Part shown: positions 24,201 to 35,120 of the stretch, one piece after another
Layout: each line of letters opens with the position of its first letter
Position numbering within the stretch: position 1 is the first letter of the stretch
Origin: Protonemura montana
Taxonomy: Eukaryota; Arthropoda; Insecta; Plecoptera; Nemouridae
DNA: 64,000 nucleotides
Assembly (NCBI GenBank): GCA_947568835.1
Contig: OX387610.1
Location: 12,567,001-12,631,000 of the forward strand
Direction of reading: 5' to 3'
Notes under the pieces: model-generated
Database searches by the model: none
What the model was told of the DNA's origin: nothing
What the model saw: the letters and a program-made list of their open reading frames with translations, nothing else
Made by a program: the position numbers and the translations under genes

Positions 24201-27200
24201 ACAAGCCTTCTTGTACCTCCCTAGGTACAATAGAGACATGGGCTATCAAGCCTTCTTGTACCTCCCTAGGTACAATAGCGACATGGGCTATCAAGCCTTC
24301 TTGTACCTCCCTGGGTACAATAGTAACATGGGCCATCAAGCCTTCTTGTACCTCCCTAGGTACAATAGCGACATGGGCCATCAAGCCTTCTTGTACCTCC
24401 CTAGGTACAATGGCAACATGGGCCATCAAACCTTCTTGTACCTCCCTGGGTACAATAGCAACATGGGCCATCAAGTCTTCTTGTACCTCCCTAGGTACAA
24501 TAGCAACATGGGCCATCAAGCCTTCTTGTACCTCCCTAGGTACAATAGCAACATGGGCCATCAAGCCTTCTTGTACCTCCCTAGGTACAATGGCAACATG
24601 GGCCATCAAGTATTCTTGGCCCGATCAATTAGCTGTGGAATGCGCTGCCCCACGATATAATGACTACATTTCCAAAAAATATGAAATACCACTGTAAATT
24701 TAATTGAATAAAATTTATAAGCTAACCACAAAATTATATAAAATTATATCGTAAATTCTATAAACACTTTTGTAATTCTATTAGCCTCAGGTAATTATTG
24801 TTATACCGAAGCTATTAATAAACAAATAAATAAATAAATACCTGGCCTTTGCAGCAATATTCCGTAATATTTGCCAAGGTTCGTGGTCCTTCTGTGAATC
24901 TCAATTGCGTATTCAACTCCGATTTGTGATGTAAAATAGAAAGAAGTAGATTCCATGCAAAAACACTGTGGTGCTGATTAATTATTATGTAAATTAATAT
25001 TTTTACAACGGTTTATGGCAAAACGGAAATATCGTGTTGCTTTTTAGCGTATTTAGCGTATTGTTAGCGTAATGCTTCTTCACCAAGTCACCGATTTGAT
25101 CTCTCATTATCGCTGCTGCCCTCCTGTCTAACTCCACCCGACTTCTCAGGCGAGCAAATCCTGACCGCTCTCGAGAACAGCGTGTCGATGCACCCGAAGC
25201 TCGAGGGTCGGTTCCCGCAAGTGGCCGGAGTCTCGTTCGCGTTCGACCCACGCGCCCCGCCCGGCCGTCGTGTTGACCCTGCCCTCGTTAGGGTCGGCGA
25301 CGAGTACCTCGTGCCTACACAGCCGTACCGTCTGGCGACCAAGATGTACGTGCGGTCGGGTTGCGATGGGTACGCAGTCTTCAAGGACACGCCCACTGTG
25401 GTAAGATTATTGATTGATGATTGATTTGTGGGGTTTAACGTCGCACTGTTTTGATATATGGCCATGCGGCACTGGTTTAATGGCGTCAGTGAATGAGAGG
25501 ATGATGATGAGGATGATAATGAACCTAACCTAGTCTAGAAGGGAGGAGGGAAATTTCAGTCCCGGCACGTAGCCTATTCCTGTCGAATAGTACCAAGGGG
25601 ACCACCGGCTTAACGTCCCTCCCGAAGGACGGTTCAACGCAAACAACAAGATTCCTCCACAAATCCATGCTGTCGAGAGATAAAAACCATTCCATGCACA
25701 AGCATCACTGTAGTACACTTTTATTTATTTTCTTAAAATCGTTTGTCACTCATCTTTAGTTGTTACGAAATGATCTACACGATCGTAAGTAGTGCCTGAC
25801 GTGGCTCTGGACTCGGAGTTTGTAATCCGATTCCCTCGATCCCCACAGATGTCCGAAGAAGAGTGTCCAGACCTCGGGCTGGCGATCCAAAACCACTTCA
25901 CGGCTATCAACATGCGCCTGGGCAAGACCAAGCGGCACTCGAAACATCGCCAGAGCCTGGTGACACTGTCCCGACGTCACAGCCTCGTCAAGACCCTGGA
26001 CACGGCAGACCTGGACGGACCGCCGCCCTTGCGCAGGCAAGTGGCTGCGCGATTCAGCGTCATATCGCATGCTATCGCGCAGTTCTCAAGGCAAGTAGTT
26101 AGTCCGTACGCGGTGGCGGGAGGTGAAGAGGTAAAATATCTTCCTGAAATCTGTCGGCTACCTTGCTGTGGGTAGCGATAAATTCTTATAATTATCTATA
26201 CTCCATTTTAGCTGTGTAAAAAAAGGGTGGATTTCAGCATTTTTTTACATGTGTCATAAAGCTTTAGACTGCTCATTAACCATGTTATTTGTCTAAAGGA
26301 ATGGGTTCAAGTTTCATTTGAAGCAATGAAATGTTCTTTCAGCGCTTGCCTTACAACTTGTTTAGAAGGAAATACCAAAAACAATAGAAAAAACCCAGGA
26401 AATAGACATCGAATTATGATGCTACACACTCAACGATACTACTCAAAGTTATTTTGCATACATTTCTTTCCTCCCTTTGTTAAAAGTGACTCCCACAGAA
26501 GGTAGCTGACATAAAATCCATTACCCGCCTCTTTCTGTTTTTTCCTTCTTTTCCTTAAAAAACTTGAAAAACTTGGTTACTTATTTATTTGCAGCAGAAA
26601 TACTCTGTGACTTTTAGACTTTATCTCAAGTCTTGATAAGTGAAAGATGAAATAGGCATGATTGAAGAGCAATGATATTATTTTTCATCAAGTAGGCAAG
26701 CTTTTCAAGACAAATAACCTCCTTCAAGAAATAAACCCTTCATGGTCTTAAACAACCCTACACTAGGATTAATTTGAGTTTGCCACTTTCTGGGGTGCTT
26801 GTACCAACCAGGAAAATATGACACCATGATGCTACTGTTAACTATCCGATTTAAAAGCAACAAAATAATGTTTTTCTTTGGTTGAAACATTTAATAATTC
26901 CAGGAAAACAAAATATTTAATGAAAAACAATAAATGTTTATCATCCAAAGTTAAAATTAATATGTTTTAGATTACTTTTAACTTCTATCAGGTTTAGGCA
27001 GGAAACCAAGCTCGCAAACTGCTTCTTGGCAGCCATTGCTAGAATCCGCTACTGTACGGTAGGTATTTAGCAGAAGTCATTAAGACTTTTAGTTTTGCAT
27101 TTAAGTTCTTATTTTTCAATAGAATTAATTTCACGTAAATAAACTGATAAATCCACAAAGAATTTAAGTGCATGATGCATTGTTTGGTCATAATTTTCTG

Positions 27201-30200
27201 GTTAATTTCAAACTCCCCGGTGAAGACTGGCTTTATTTTGCATTCTAAAGTTGGCAATGTGTAATCAGAGTCCACCAGCTTGTAGCAAGGTAAGGCTAAC
27301 ACAACTGTAAGCAGCATTTTTTAAAAGTCACTTAGAAAGTTTATAATTAAGTACCTGTGTTAATTTTCACTTAAATTCCAACTATTTCCCAAACTTTGGC
27401 TTGGTGCACGCTCTTGAATAAATATTCACAGTTAAAAGCAAGTACACTTTACTCTTTCGGAGCGAGGTTTCGGCACCAGCGTTGCGGTGAGTTGCGAAGA
27501 AGACTTTCATGTTCTATATCTTACTAACAGCATGCAATACAAATAAAACGAGGTATGGGGTAACCAATCATCTAGTGATTGATGATTCATCTTACTAAAA
27601 CAGTATTTCCTTGGTACCTTAGCACTTATTTTAAGCTGTCTTGGAAATAAATGGCTGCTAGTTGAGTTCTTAACCAGCAAAAATATAGATTGCTCAGGTG
27701 ACATCACCATCGTTTCAAGTGTTACCTAATTTCATTTTGAATATGTTGATTGGGAAAGTAAAGGGCGAGTATGAAACTTACCGAGCGGGACTGGCAGGCT
27801 GCGATAGTGGATATTCTTTGTTAACGCTTCGGCTGTTGCCTTTATCACTGGAGAGAAGCGAGTCTCTTCTCGGTAACTTCTTAATGCTTCTCTTCGGTAG
27901 TCTCTTATTAATGCTGCGCTTTATCGCCAGCATCTCGGCTCTTGTATTTGTCACAAGACTTCGAATTCAGTAATCATTGGTATTCGTTATGCTAATTTTG
28001 GTGGCACGGTCGTTGCTGTAATATTTTTATTGTCGTTTTAGTTTGTATTTTTTATCCTAACGTCTGTCGAAAGTAGAAATTCGAGTTAGAACTTCGAATA
28101 TCTTGAAGAGCTAACCAGTTTTGGGAAGCAGGCATGGGATTGTTTTAAATTTGAGAGTTTCTAGAACAGTCATTTCAGCACCCTACCATTCTACAAACTT
28201 ATCCTCGTAATAAAGATCCTTACCCCAAAAAGCACTTGATTATCAGAAACACTACTCCCCTCTCAAAAATGGATGCCTTAATGGGGCATTTAGGCATAAA
28301 TTTTTAATAATAAAATTCTAAGTTTATAATAATAAAATACCCCGCACATTTTTTTAAATCAGGTTTCACGCCTTTTAAAGCACTTTTCACATTCAACGCT
28401 TAACGTATCAGGGGAAAGTTCTAGCCTACTCATGCAAAGAACAGCGTGACTTTCTGAGTAGGTACTAAAGAGTAAAAAGCCCAAAAAATTTACAAAATCA
28501 CAAAATTCAAAGTTCAATTTTAGAGACTCTGTGAAATTTTATTTTGTAAAGTCCTTTGAAATGACCAGAAAGCAAGTGCATCATAAAAGGCAACGGGAAA
28601 AACATATTTCCACAACACACACTTCCTGCTGATGGGTTCTAACGCTGTTAATGCGGCACACAGAGGCAGTACGGTGGAAGAACCGTCAGCGCGACATGGA
28701 CTGCCGCACGGACCGCACCACGCAGTCCGCGCAAAGCTCACGCGACGCGCGAGTCTTGACGACCTCGAGCACGAGTCCTGCCAGCTCGCACCACGCATCG
28801 AGGGGCGCATCGTGGAGCTCGATGACGAGGTGGGTACAATGGCAGTCTGGCTGGTTCTAATTACTTAGCATCGGCTGCAGAAGCGGGATTCTATACAGTT
28901 TCAGTTGGCAAACAACAGGTTTTTTTACTTTTAAGCTTCAAAAAGAGATATTTATTTATGATTATTTTTAGACTCGTGTCTACTTGATAGCCTTAGCACT
29001 AGTTTTAACAAAAACTACTTGAAATGGGTTGTCCCATTTGAATGGGGGACAATTAATTTAGATGTCCTTTACTTAGCATTCAAAATCCATTTAAAATAGT
29101 TTTTGTTAGATATTTATCTATTTATTTATTTTATTTATTGATTTCTAACTTAGGTACAAGTATACCGGTGGTTAGTGCTAGCAGGAAATCTGGCCTATGC
29201 TGGTTCCTAGGTCTATGGTGTATTTTTGGCACCACAAATGATTACATAATAAAGTAATATAAAATAAAATAAGTGTGACATAATGAATAATAATAAAATT
29301 CAAACGTTTTTAATAGTGTCATTATCTAACTGGTGACTGATATCTAGTTGGACTGATCTAACCCTTGATAAAGTAACAGGTACAAGTTACGAGACATTGG
29401 GAAATTTAGTTGTTTTTCACTTAGCATTTAAAACCCAGTTGAAATAGTTTTTGTCAATATGCCATTGACTGCATCTATACTTTGTCACACTCTTGGCATA
29501 GAGAAATGACATTGGTGACCTAACTCCACTTATCTACTAACTTACCTTTTTATCTTACTGCCTTTGTAATGTACTTTGATCTACCTATTTAGGTAGCCTC
29601 AGTTAGAGAGAAGGCAGATTTTGGGGCAAAGGGATCCAAGGGTATTTCTGTGTTTTTCTTATGGGAGGAAACATTGAAATTGGCTCCGAATTGAAGTATG
29701 AAACCTGGTGGAACAAACATTCATGTTATCCTACACTCAGTAGGCTCCTATACTCTTTATAATTTTCACGAATGATTTAAATACAGCTTTGAATATTGGA
29801 ACACTTACAGCGTTTGCTGACGATACGACCCAACTTGTCTGCGATGATATTAGGAATATCCATGCTTCTAGTAAACTGGCAATTTCGCAAATAACTGACT
29901 GGAGCTCAAAAAATAATTTAATTCTAAATAACAAGAAAACTGTTTTAATTGACTTTCAGTTGAAGCTAATTAAGAATAAAAACAACAAAAACCCTCTTTT
30001 TTATATAAATGGTAAGAGCATACGAGTTGTAAGGGAAACAAGATTCCTTGGCCTGACAATCGATGACCGGCTAAAGTGGCTCTCCCATATCGATAGCATT
30101 GCGTTAAAATTGGCATCTGGTTGTTTTCTAGTCAAAAGGATCCTGAAAGTGAGTAGTTTCATTTGTGCCAAAATGGTGTATTATGCTTATATACATTCCA

Positions 30201-30905
30201 GGATTTCATATGGTATTGTTCTTTGGGGGCATAGCAACTATGCAAAAAAACTGTTCATACTGCAAAAACGAGCGGTTCGATACCTAGCTAATGCTAGTTT
30301 TAATCCTACAACAGCTGGTGTATTTTATAAAGATTCATGCCGCCCCCTTTTTAAAAAATTTGACATACTACCTTTGGCTTGTATATACATTCATGATGTT
30401 ATTTTATATGTTATTAACCAGAAAATTTTAACAACTGAATTTTCTTTAACAAGATGTGCCAGTAAATATAAATGTAAAGAAAGTATTAATGATACAAGTC
30501 CTGGAGCTATGGGAAAAAAACTTTTTCACTTACTCCCCAAAAATATTCAAATTCTAAAGGACGAGAAACAATTTTTAAAGCTGTTAAAGGAATTTTTAAG
30601 GGATCATTGTTTTTATACTCTTGACGAATTTTATACAAATGTATAGGTACTAGAAGTAGGAAGTTGATTTTTTTTTTATATATAAAGTGACAATTGTCGA
30701 TATCATTGTATGATTTTATGACAAATAAAACATATTATTATTATTATTATTATTATTTCTAATTAGGGATCCTTGAGAGACATCCTCTTTCTATCCGCAG
30801 AAACGCCGCGAGCTGCTCCTGGAGCGGAAAAGAATCGAAGAGGACTCCGTCATCGAGGAAGGCAACGAAGAACTTTCCCCGCAATCGAGCATCGATCAAG
30901 GTTAA
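18236..30905 (+). CDS. Metallophosphoesterase of the 5'-nucleotidase (UshA/NT5E) superfamily
   Basis: Exons: 18236-18370, 18581-18803, 18917-19003, 19085-19233, 19954-20193, 20876-21041, 22047-22238, 23938-24009, 25150-25400, 25849-about 26130, about 28664-28829, 30801-30905. Exons 1-10 keep phase. The catalytic domain has all metal-binding motifs: HYND (73-76), FSGDIFSPS, GNHDFD, LTHM, GGHDH. The C-terminal substrate domain has INSGTLRSD, then GDFTMRDLVTIVP and MHPKLEGRFPQVAG. There is no signal peptide or GPI signal, so it is probably cytosolic; substrate is unknown. A 65-residue N-terminal extension precedes the domain ATG at 18641. The C-terminal basic tail has ARFSVISHAIAQFSR, PRIEGRIVELDDE and KRRELLLERKRI. 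The exon 10/11 join is unresolved: phase 0 at 26130 does not match the acceptors near 28663. An exon may be missing or another donor used. Confidence 0.85.
19735..19840 (+). repeat. Palindrome in phosphoesterase intron 4
   Basis: AAGCTAGACTGGAAAAATTT is mirrored by AAATTTTTCCAGTCTAGCTT with a TGCAAATTTGCA-type centre. Outer parts (GTGGATA...) also pair. The CTAGACTGGAAAAA motif is the end of the tRNA-SINE at 22935-23345 and 43158-43335, so two ends may have joined head-to-head. Confidence 0.7.
21165..21450 (+). repeat. Unclassified dispersed repeat, copy 2
   Basis: Collinear with 7455-7770 (see there). It lies in intron 6 of the phosphoesterase gene. Confidence 0.5.
22260..22400 (+). repeat. 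Dispersed repeat in phosphoesterase intron 7
   Basis: Second copy of the ACATAGGTACACATGGAATG repeat at 9265-9400. Confidence 0.5.
22570..22770 (+). mobile_element. Short terminal-inverted-repeat element (MITE-like)
   Basis: ATGAAGTTGACGGTTGTGCT near 22594 faces AGCACAATCGTCAACTTCAT near 22722, about 35 bp of imperfect terminal inverted repeat around a noncoding 100-bp core. No transposase. Confidence 0.6.
22935..23345 (+). mobile_element. Second tRNA-derived SINE family
   Basis: 23206-23282 is a tRNA-like unit with A box TTAGCTTCGTTGG and B box GGGTTCGTATCC, bounded by GTGCCC and TTGCAC ends. It is followed by TTTTTTCAGTCTAGCTCC and preceded by CCATACGAGTCGCCTCG. 43158-43335 carries the same modules in reverse (CGGGGAGCTAGACTGG, GAGACCGAGGCGACTCGTAT). 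Confidence 0.65.
23500..23605 (-). repeat. tRNA-SINE tail fragment
   Basis: Contains AATGCGCGGGGTATTTTATT and ACCTCAAAAATTGATGCCCA, the reverse of the first tRNA-SINE family tail. No promoter part. Confidence 0.6.
24055..24840 (+). mobile_element. LINE 3' end carrying a 45-bp minisatellite (about 12 units)
   Basis: 24078-24617 is a tandem array of the 45-bp unit also seen at 10998-11225. Because 45 is a multiple of three, it stays open on both strands and encodes [19 protein letters not shown] units. Downstream, [16 protein letters not shown] in one frame is typical of LINE reverse-transcriptase C-termini, followed by an A/T-rich UTR and an (AAAT)n tail. It lies in intron 8. Confidence 0.75.
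25415..25682 (-). mobile_element. 5S rRNA-derived SINE, head missing
   Basis: Tail-to-body order in reverse: GATTGATTTGTGGGGTTTAA, GTCGCACTGTTTTGA, GATAATGAACCTAACC, GAAGGACGG core and CATGCTGTCGAGAG. It ends before the 5S head. It lies in intron 9. Confidence 0.7.
28235..28400 (+). repeat. Diverged tRNA-SINE tail fragment
   Basis: Contains CTCAAAAATGGATGCCTTAATGGGG-like and AATAAAATACCCCGCACA blocks of the first tRNA-SINE family. Confidence 0.45.
28955..29460 (+). mobile_element. Foldback element(s) in phosphoesterase intron 11
   Basis: 28960-29045 and 29060-29110 carry facing CTAGTTTTAACAAAAACTA / CATTTAAAATAGTTTTTGTT ends. 29370-29460 repeats the inner GTACAAGTTACGAGACATTG and TTTTTCACTTAGCA motifs. 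This family recurs at 9.9, 10.4, 49.2 and 50.8 kb. Confidence 0.55.
29700..30757 (+). mobile_element. 5'-truncated LINE, C-terminal half of reverse transcriptase
   Basis: A 285-codon frame (29789-30646) encodes the reverse-transcriptase C-terminal half, with catalytic FADDTTQLV, then KTVLIDF, FLGLTIDDRLKW (thumb) and YGIVLWG. Just upstream, an in-frame PILFIIFTNDLNTAL continues the palm but a stop appears before it, so the 5' side is lost or decayed. It ends with AATAAA and an (ATT)n tail at 30733-30758. It sits sense in the last intron, about 40 bases before the final exon. It cannot be autonomous. Confidence 0.85.
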
Positions 30906-32288
30906 CCTCCGGCCTGTCCGTAATCTCAAACTCTCTCTCACACATCTTCCGAATTTCTCATCTCTCGGTTTATCGCGCCTGCCCTGCTGAGCGCTTGCAA
31001 CTAGGTTAGAACGCGTGACTTTAACGCTACCACTTTTCCTCTCTGTTAGTCGGTAGGTGCTCGTCTGAGAAAAGTTCGATAGCTGATATCTAGTTAAGGT
31101 TAGAGTGCACTGACCACACATTCATAGTATTTTTATCGTTACTGCTTGTATTTGAACATTTCAAGCAGATCGTTTGGCTTTTCTTTAGCAATTTCACTCA
31201 TCCATTTTTTCCATTGCGATAAACATATTTTCTCGTAATTTTCTCATCATTAGTGAATGATGACTATAGCTACTCCATAGCTACTCTGTAGGCAATTCAG
31301 TTGCTTATTTAAATCTTCGTTGCACCAGGCTATTTTCGTGAAAACGTTCTGTCAGCCTCCCCAGCTAGCTATCAACGATCGAAGGCTGCATAGTATTGAA
31401 ACCGAGTCCCATTATGTGGTAAAATCCTTGCCAGCGTGTATACGGTAATGATTAGCTTGTTAAATTGATTGCTCAAGACCTAGCGGCTTTTGTGTTTGTT
31501 TCACGCCAGTTATCATCGCTTAGCTAGACTTTGCGACTGATTTATACAGAGTTTATGTATGTTTTAGTTACATAGCATTTAAGCGGTTTGCAATTCGACT
31601 AGGGATAAAACGAGAACGTTTAAAAGAAATTTTAAAATTGTTATGTAAATGACACAGTTGAGTGTATAACACTTGACGACACGTAATATTAATACGATAT
31701 CCGGCTCGCAGAGCGAGTACGAAGTATCTTAAATCAATCGAAAGATGTAAAAAAAAAAAAATTAGTCAAACAACAAGTATTTTAAACACCAAAGTAATAA
31801 TAAAATCCAGAGCTTAAAATGTCTCCGTGATTCTCGTGTATAGGATAATTTGCACACGTTAAAAAACGTTAAGCGAGCGTCTTAGGTCACTGCATTTTTT
31901 TTTAGTGGCTTGATGCTTGCGCACAAATCGACATCTTCGCGAAAACTCGTCAACGAAAATATTAACTCGTTAAATAGACTTTGCCCGGACTAGCCGGTGC
32001 GAGCACGGATCAGCAACTTGGCCTAATCACATCATTAACGATACAGCGCTTTAAGACAACGATCATTATTTGAGCCTAGTATTATCCCCGCATGGGAATT
32101 CTTTCCGTAGTCGAAGCCCGGTTAGTGACGTACGCCAATTTACATACTCAATACTACCTACTAACTTAGTCATTACTCAGTAGTATCCTAATATTTTGTA
32201 GCAGAGTCCATGTCATTGTTTCATCCCATGCCATTTTGCACAAGCTTGATGCTTCAGTGTAGATCCGTTAATGTATTAGTAAAATAAA
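30906..32288 (+). other. Phosphoesterase gene 3' UTR
   Basis: No further coding exon is seen after the TAA at 30903-30905. An AATAAA at 32283-32288 is the best 3' end signal, giving a 1.4-kb UTR. An A12 run lies at about 31750. Confidence 0.4.
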
Positions 32289-32399
32289 CTAATTATAATT
32301 GTTTCAACCTCCAATATGAGATTGTGTGTCTTTCCGTTTCCATTCCCAATAATCCTGCAAACGTCTTTGGTCACCAAATATTCTCCAGAATATTACAGT

Positions 32400-32655
32400 G
32401 ATGTCTCAATTGATTGATTTGGGGTTTCACAACGGACTGTTTTTTACAACGGACCATGTGGCTCTGGTTTAACTGCTTCCGTGAATGAGTGATGAACCTA
32501 ACTTAGCCTAGAAGGGAGAAAATCCAGTGACACCACGTAGCCTACTCCTGTCGAAGAGCACCAAGGGGACCACTGGCTTAACGTCCCTTCCGAAGGACGG
32601 TACAACGCAAACAACAGGATTCCTCCACAAATCCATGCTGTCAAGAGGTTGATAA
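32400..32655 (-). mobile_element. 5S rRNA-derived SINE, head missing
   Basis: Reverse copy with GATTGATTTGGGGTTTCACA tail, CCTTCCGAAGGACGG core and CATGCTGTCAAGAGGTTGAT. The 5S-like head is absent. Confidence 0.7.
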
Positions 32656-33123
32656 AATCCCTCAAAGTTGAAAGGTAATCAGCCAATCACAGAAGCTGTT
32701 TCCAGATTCCTAGGGGTTTTTTCTTACCCTGTAATTTATTCATGTTGGCTGCAAAATGGGAGTCCAAGAAAATAATGGAATGGGAGTTGCACTGGAGAAT
32801 AAGTATCTAATAAGTAATAACAATTACGAAATTGCCGTGCCAGTCGGCACTAGAAGAGGTTTTCATTGGTTACACGTTATCGGTTACACAACTCTTTTCG
32901 TTCGGGATAAGTTTCGTGAAACTTATTTCTAGCCGATAAAAAATATACCGAGTTTATACCTCAATAAACGGTAAATGTTTAACTTCTGTACATTACCAAG
33001 TGTAAGTAACCATGGGTCAGATGTGTGATCCAAAATGTTAACTGAAGTTTCCTTTCTATACTATTTTTTTTTTTTGTTTGTATAGATTGCTTCTAACAAA
33101 AATTATCATGATAAACCATGGTT
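32656..33123. other. Spacer, no gene seen
   Basis: AT-rich intergenic sequence between the phosphoesterase gene (+) and the 3' end of SYS1 (-). The genes converge here. Confidence 0.35.
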
Positions 33124-33129
33124 TTTATT
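33124..33129 (-). terminator. Candidate SYS1 polyadenylation signal
   Basis: TTTATT on the plus strand (AATAAA on the minus strand), about 440 bases after the SYS1 stop. Confidence 0.4.
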
Positions 33130-33565
33130 GATTTGTATAATAAATAAGTAATAGTAACACCATGAATGACATGTACCAATGACATGCAGTACATTCACAG
33201 GCTTAATACATTCCAGAGTTTAGTCCGTTGGAATTAGTTGATAAGATCATCAAGATGCATACACTTAAAATTTACTTCACAAATATATTATTGTTTAGCA
33301 CAAATTCACAACAAAATTAAGAGATTAATGATTATGTCACAATTAATCATTAGTCAATAGAAAAAGTCTGTTACATATACCAATAGACAGGCATAACATT
33401 TTGTTTTACAGTTCAAATTCCAGCACCCAAACCTTTAACGCTCAGTCGAGCTCGACTAAACTCTAAGCCAGTCTCATAACATCCACACGAAGCTCTGAAA
33501 CAAATCACCTCTGCGTTGTGGATTTCGCCGCAATAAAAGAGTAAAACACCGTGATGATAACGAAA

Positions 33566-34774
33566 CTACAGGTCCGTTTTGGGACCCATGCCGAGCGGTA
33601 TCGCTTGCAGCTCTGTCCGTAAACACAAGAACTCCCCGAGAACGCAGGTAACCGTGAGACATGCGATGTTGAGGAGCCACCATGAGTAGGACGTCGGAAA
33701 GCTAGAGTTGTAGCCCCAGCAGACTAGTAGATGGATGAAATGGGCAGTGGCAGAGAAATCGAGGCAAAGTTTCGTACGTTGAACTATGAACCAGAGACCA
33801 AGGGCGCTGTGGAAAAAAAATAATGTCAGGTCATTCATCCTTAAAACATATCCTAAAAGGTATCCTTTCTAGCCCCAAAAAAGTAACTTGTGTATATGTG
33901 TTTGCAGTTTCTTGGCCAAACCACTACTCTGACTTTGAACAGGAAATCTTTTTAAGTTCACAACTGATATCCCTTTCTCTTACCGACAAATCGGTCAAAC
34001 GTTTTCTAACTCATCAAGATTTACGAAGAATTTCACAAACTCTTAAAGGGAGAGCAAATACAGATTTGAATTGGGCCAAAATTTGCAGTAAATGTTATAA
34101 CTGCCTTATTTTTACGCTACTGAACAAAAGTTCTAGAAGTTTGAGCTTGAGAGTACAGCCAACAAAAGGAATAGGTCTACGACATCGTGGTTTACTACGA
34201 AAGAAAGGTGAATAAAAAAAGGAGAACAGAAACGAGAGAAAAAGCTACACAGGATTTTGGACACACCACAACTTAGATTGTGCATATAAAGCCCTAGCAC
34301 ACCACAACTTAGATTGTGCATATAAAGCCCTAGTCTACACTAACGGGAGATAAATGTGGCTATGCATGTTTTACAGAGGTAGATAAGATGTTTAATTTCA
34401 TATCCTTTCATGGATCTTTGTTCTTACGTTGTTAATGCACTCAGGACAAATGCGGTGATTACCAGCTTGCCTCCAAAGTCTCGTATGTGAATTTCCTGTA
34501 ACAGTTCTGATATTAGCACCGTTACAAATTGTGAAATCTAAAAATTTCCATCTGCAATAAGCAAACCAATGAGAAACTACTGCCGATGTCAAGAACGCAC
34601 CTGGTACTTGAACAAATGGTCGAGCGACCGCGCGGAACCAACCAAAAGCTCCATTAGAACAGTCCACATGCCCAGACCGACATACATCACGCTTTGCATC
34701 GCGATTATTTGTGATATGATCAAACATGGATCCCAAGTCGTCGCATTACGAAAATGTCCAGTTATCTTCTTCAT
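33566..34774 (-). CDS. SYS1: SYS1 homologue, Golgi membrane protein
   Basis: Three exons on the minus strand, 34774-34601, 34495-34428 and 33806-33566, join in phase to give 160 residues (human SYS1 is 156). SYS1 is a four-pass Golgi protein that recruits the small GTPase ARFRP1 and supports trans-Golgi tethering. The N-terminus matches the family in WDPCLIISQIIAMQSVMY and SLDHLF. Exon 2 supplies GKLVITAFVLSAL. Exon 3 supplies RTKLCLDFSATAHFIHLLVC, SWWLLNIACL, GEFLCLRTEL and a PLGMGPK tail. All four expected hydrophobic segments are present. It is head-to-head with FDXR, with 346 bp between start codons. Confidence 0.9.
34257..34332 (+). repeat. Two-copy tandem repeat of about 36 bp in SYS1 intron 2
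   Basis: CACCACAACTTAGATTGTGC followed by ATATAAAGCCCTAG occurs twice back to back. Confidence 0.75.
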
Positions 34775-35120
34775 ATTGCAATCTGTCAGATCTTGCTAAT
34801 ACAAGTAAGGTTATGTCACCGACACTTTATCGCTCCAGAAAGTATAAAATACGATTAAATATCACGATGGCATGGCTATGTTAAATTTGAGACATAAACG
34901 AATTGATTTTTAACGTTTCTCGACATTTTAATTATTTAATTGAATTACTTCACGCACTGGCGATGATAGGTTGACGCACACACAAATGACAGTCACAAGT
35001 GGCAATGAAGGTAGCGCCACTTCGAACCAATGAATATCGAGGTCGCGTTAAGCGCTAGCTTGTGAAGTGGGTGGTTATCTCAAATTTTGCATTGAATATA
35101 TTTCTTTTAACATTCACAGC
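34775..35120. promoter_or_regulatory. Probable bidirectional SYS1/FDXR promoter
   Basis: 346 bp separate two divergent start codons, so both promoters must lie here. AACCAATGAA at about 35026-35034 provides a CCAAT-type box toward FDXR. No TATA box is obvious on either side, as expected for housekeeping promoters. Confidence 0.5.

Noticed and set aside
24122..24697. ORFs of 150-190 codons on both strands
   Set aside because: They are products of a 45-bp (15-codon) tandem unit in a LINE 3' region, open on both strands for compositional reasons.
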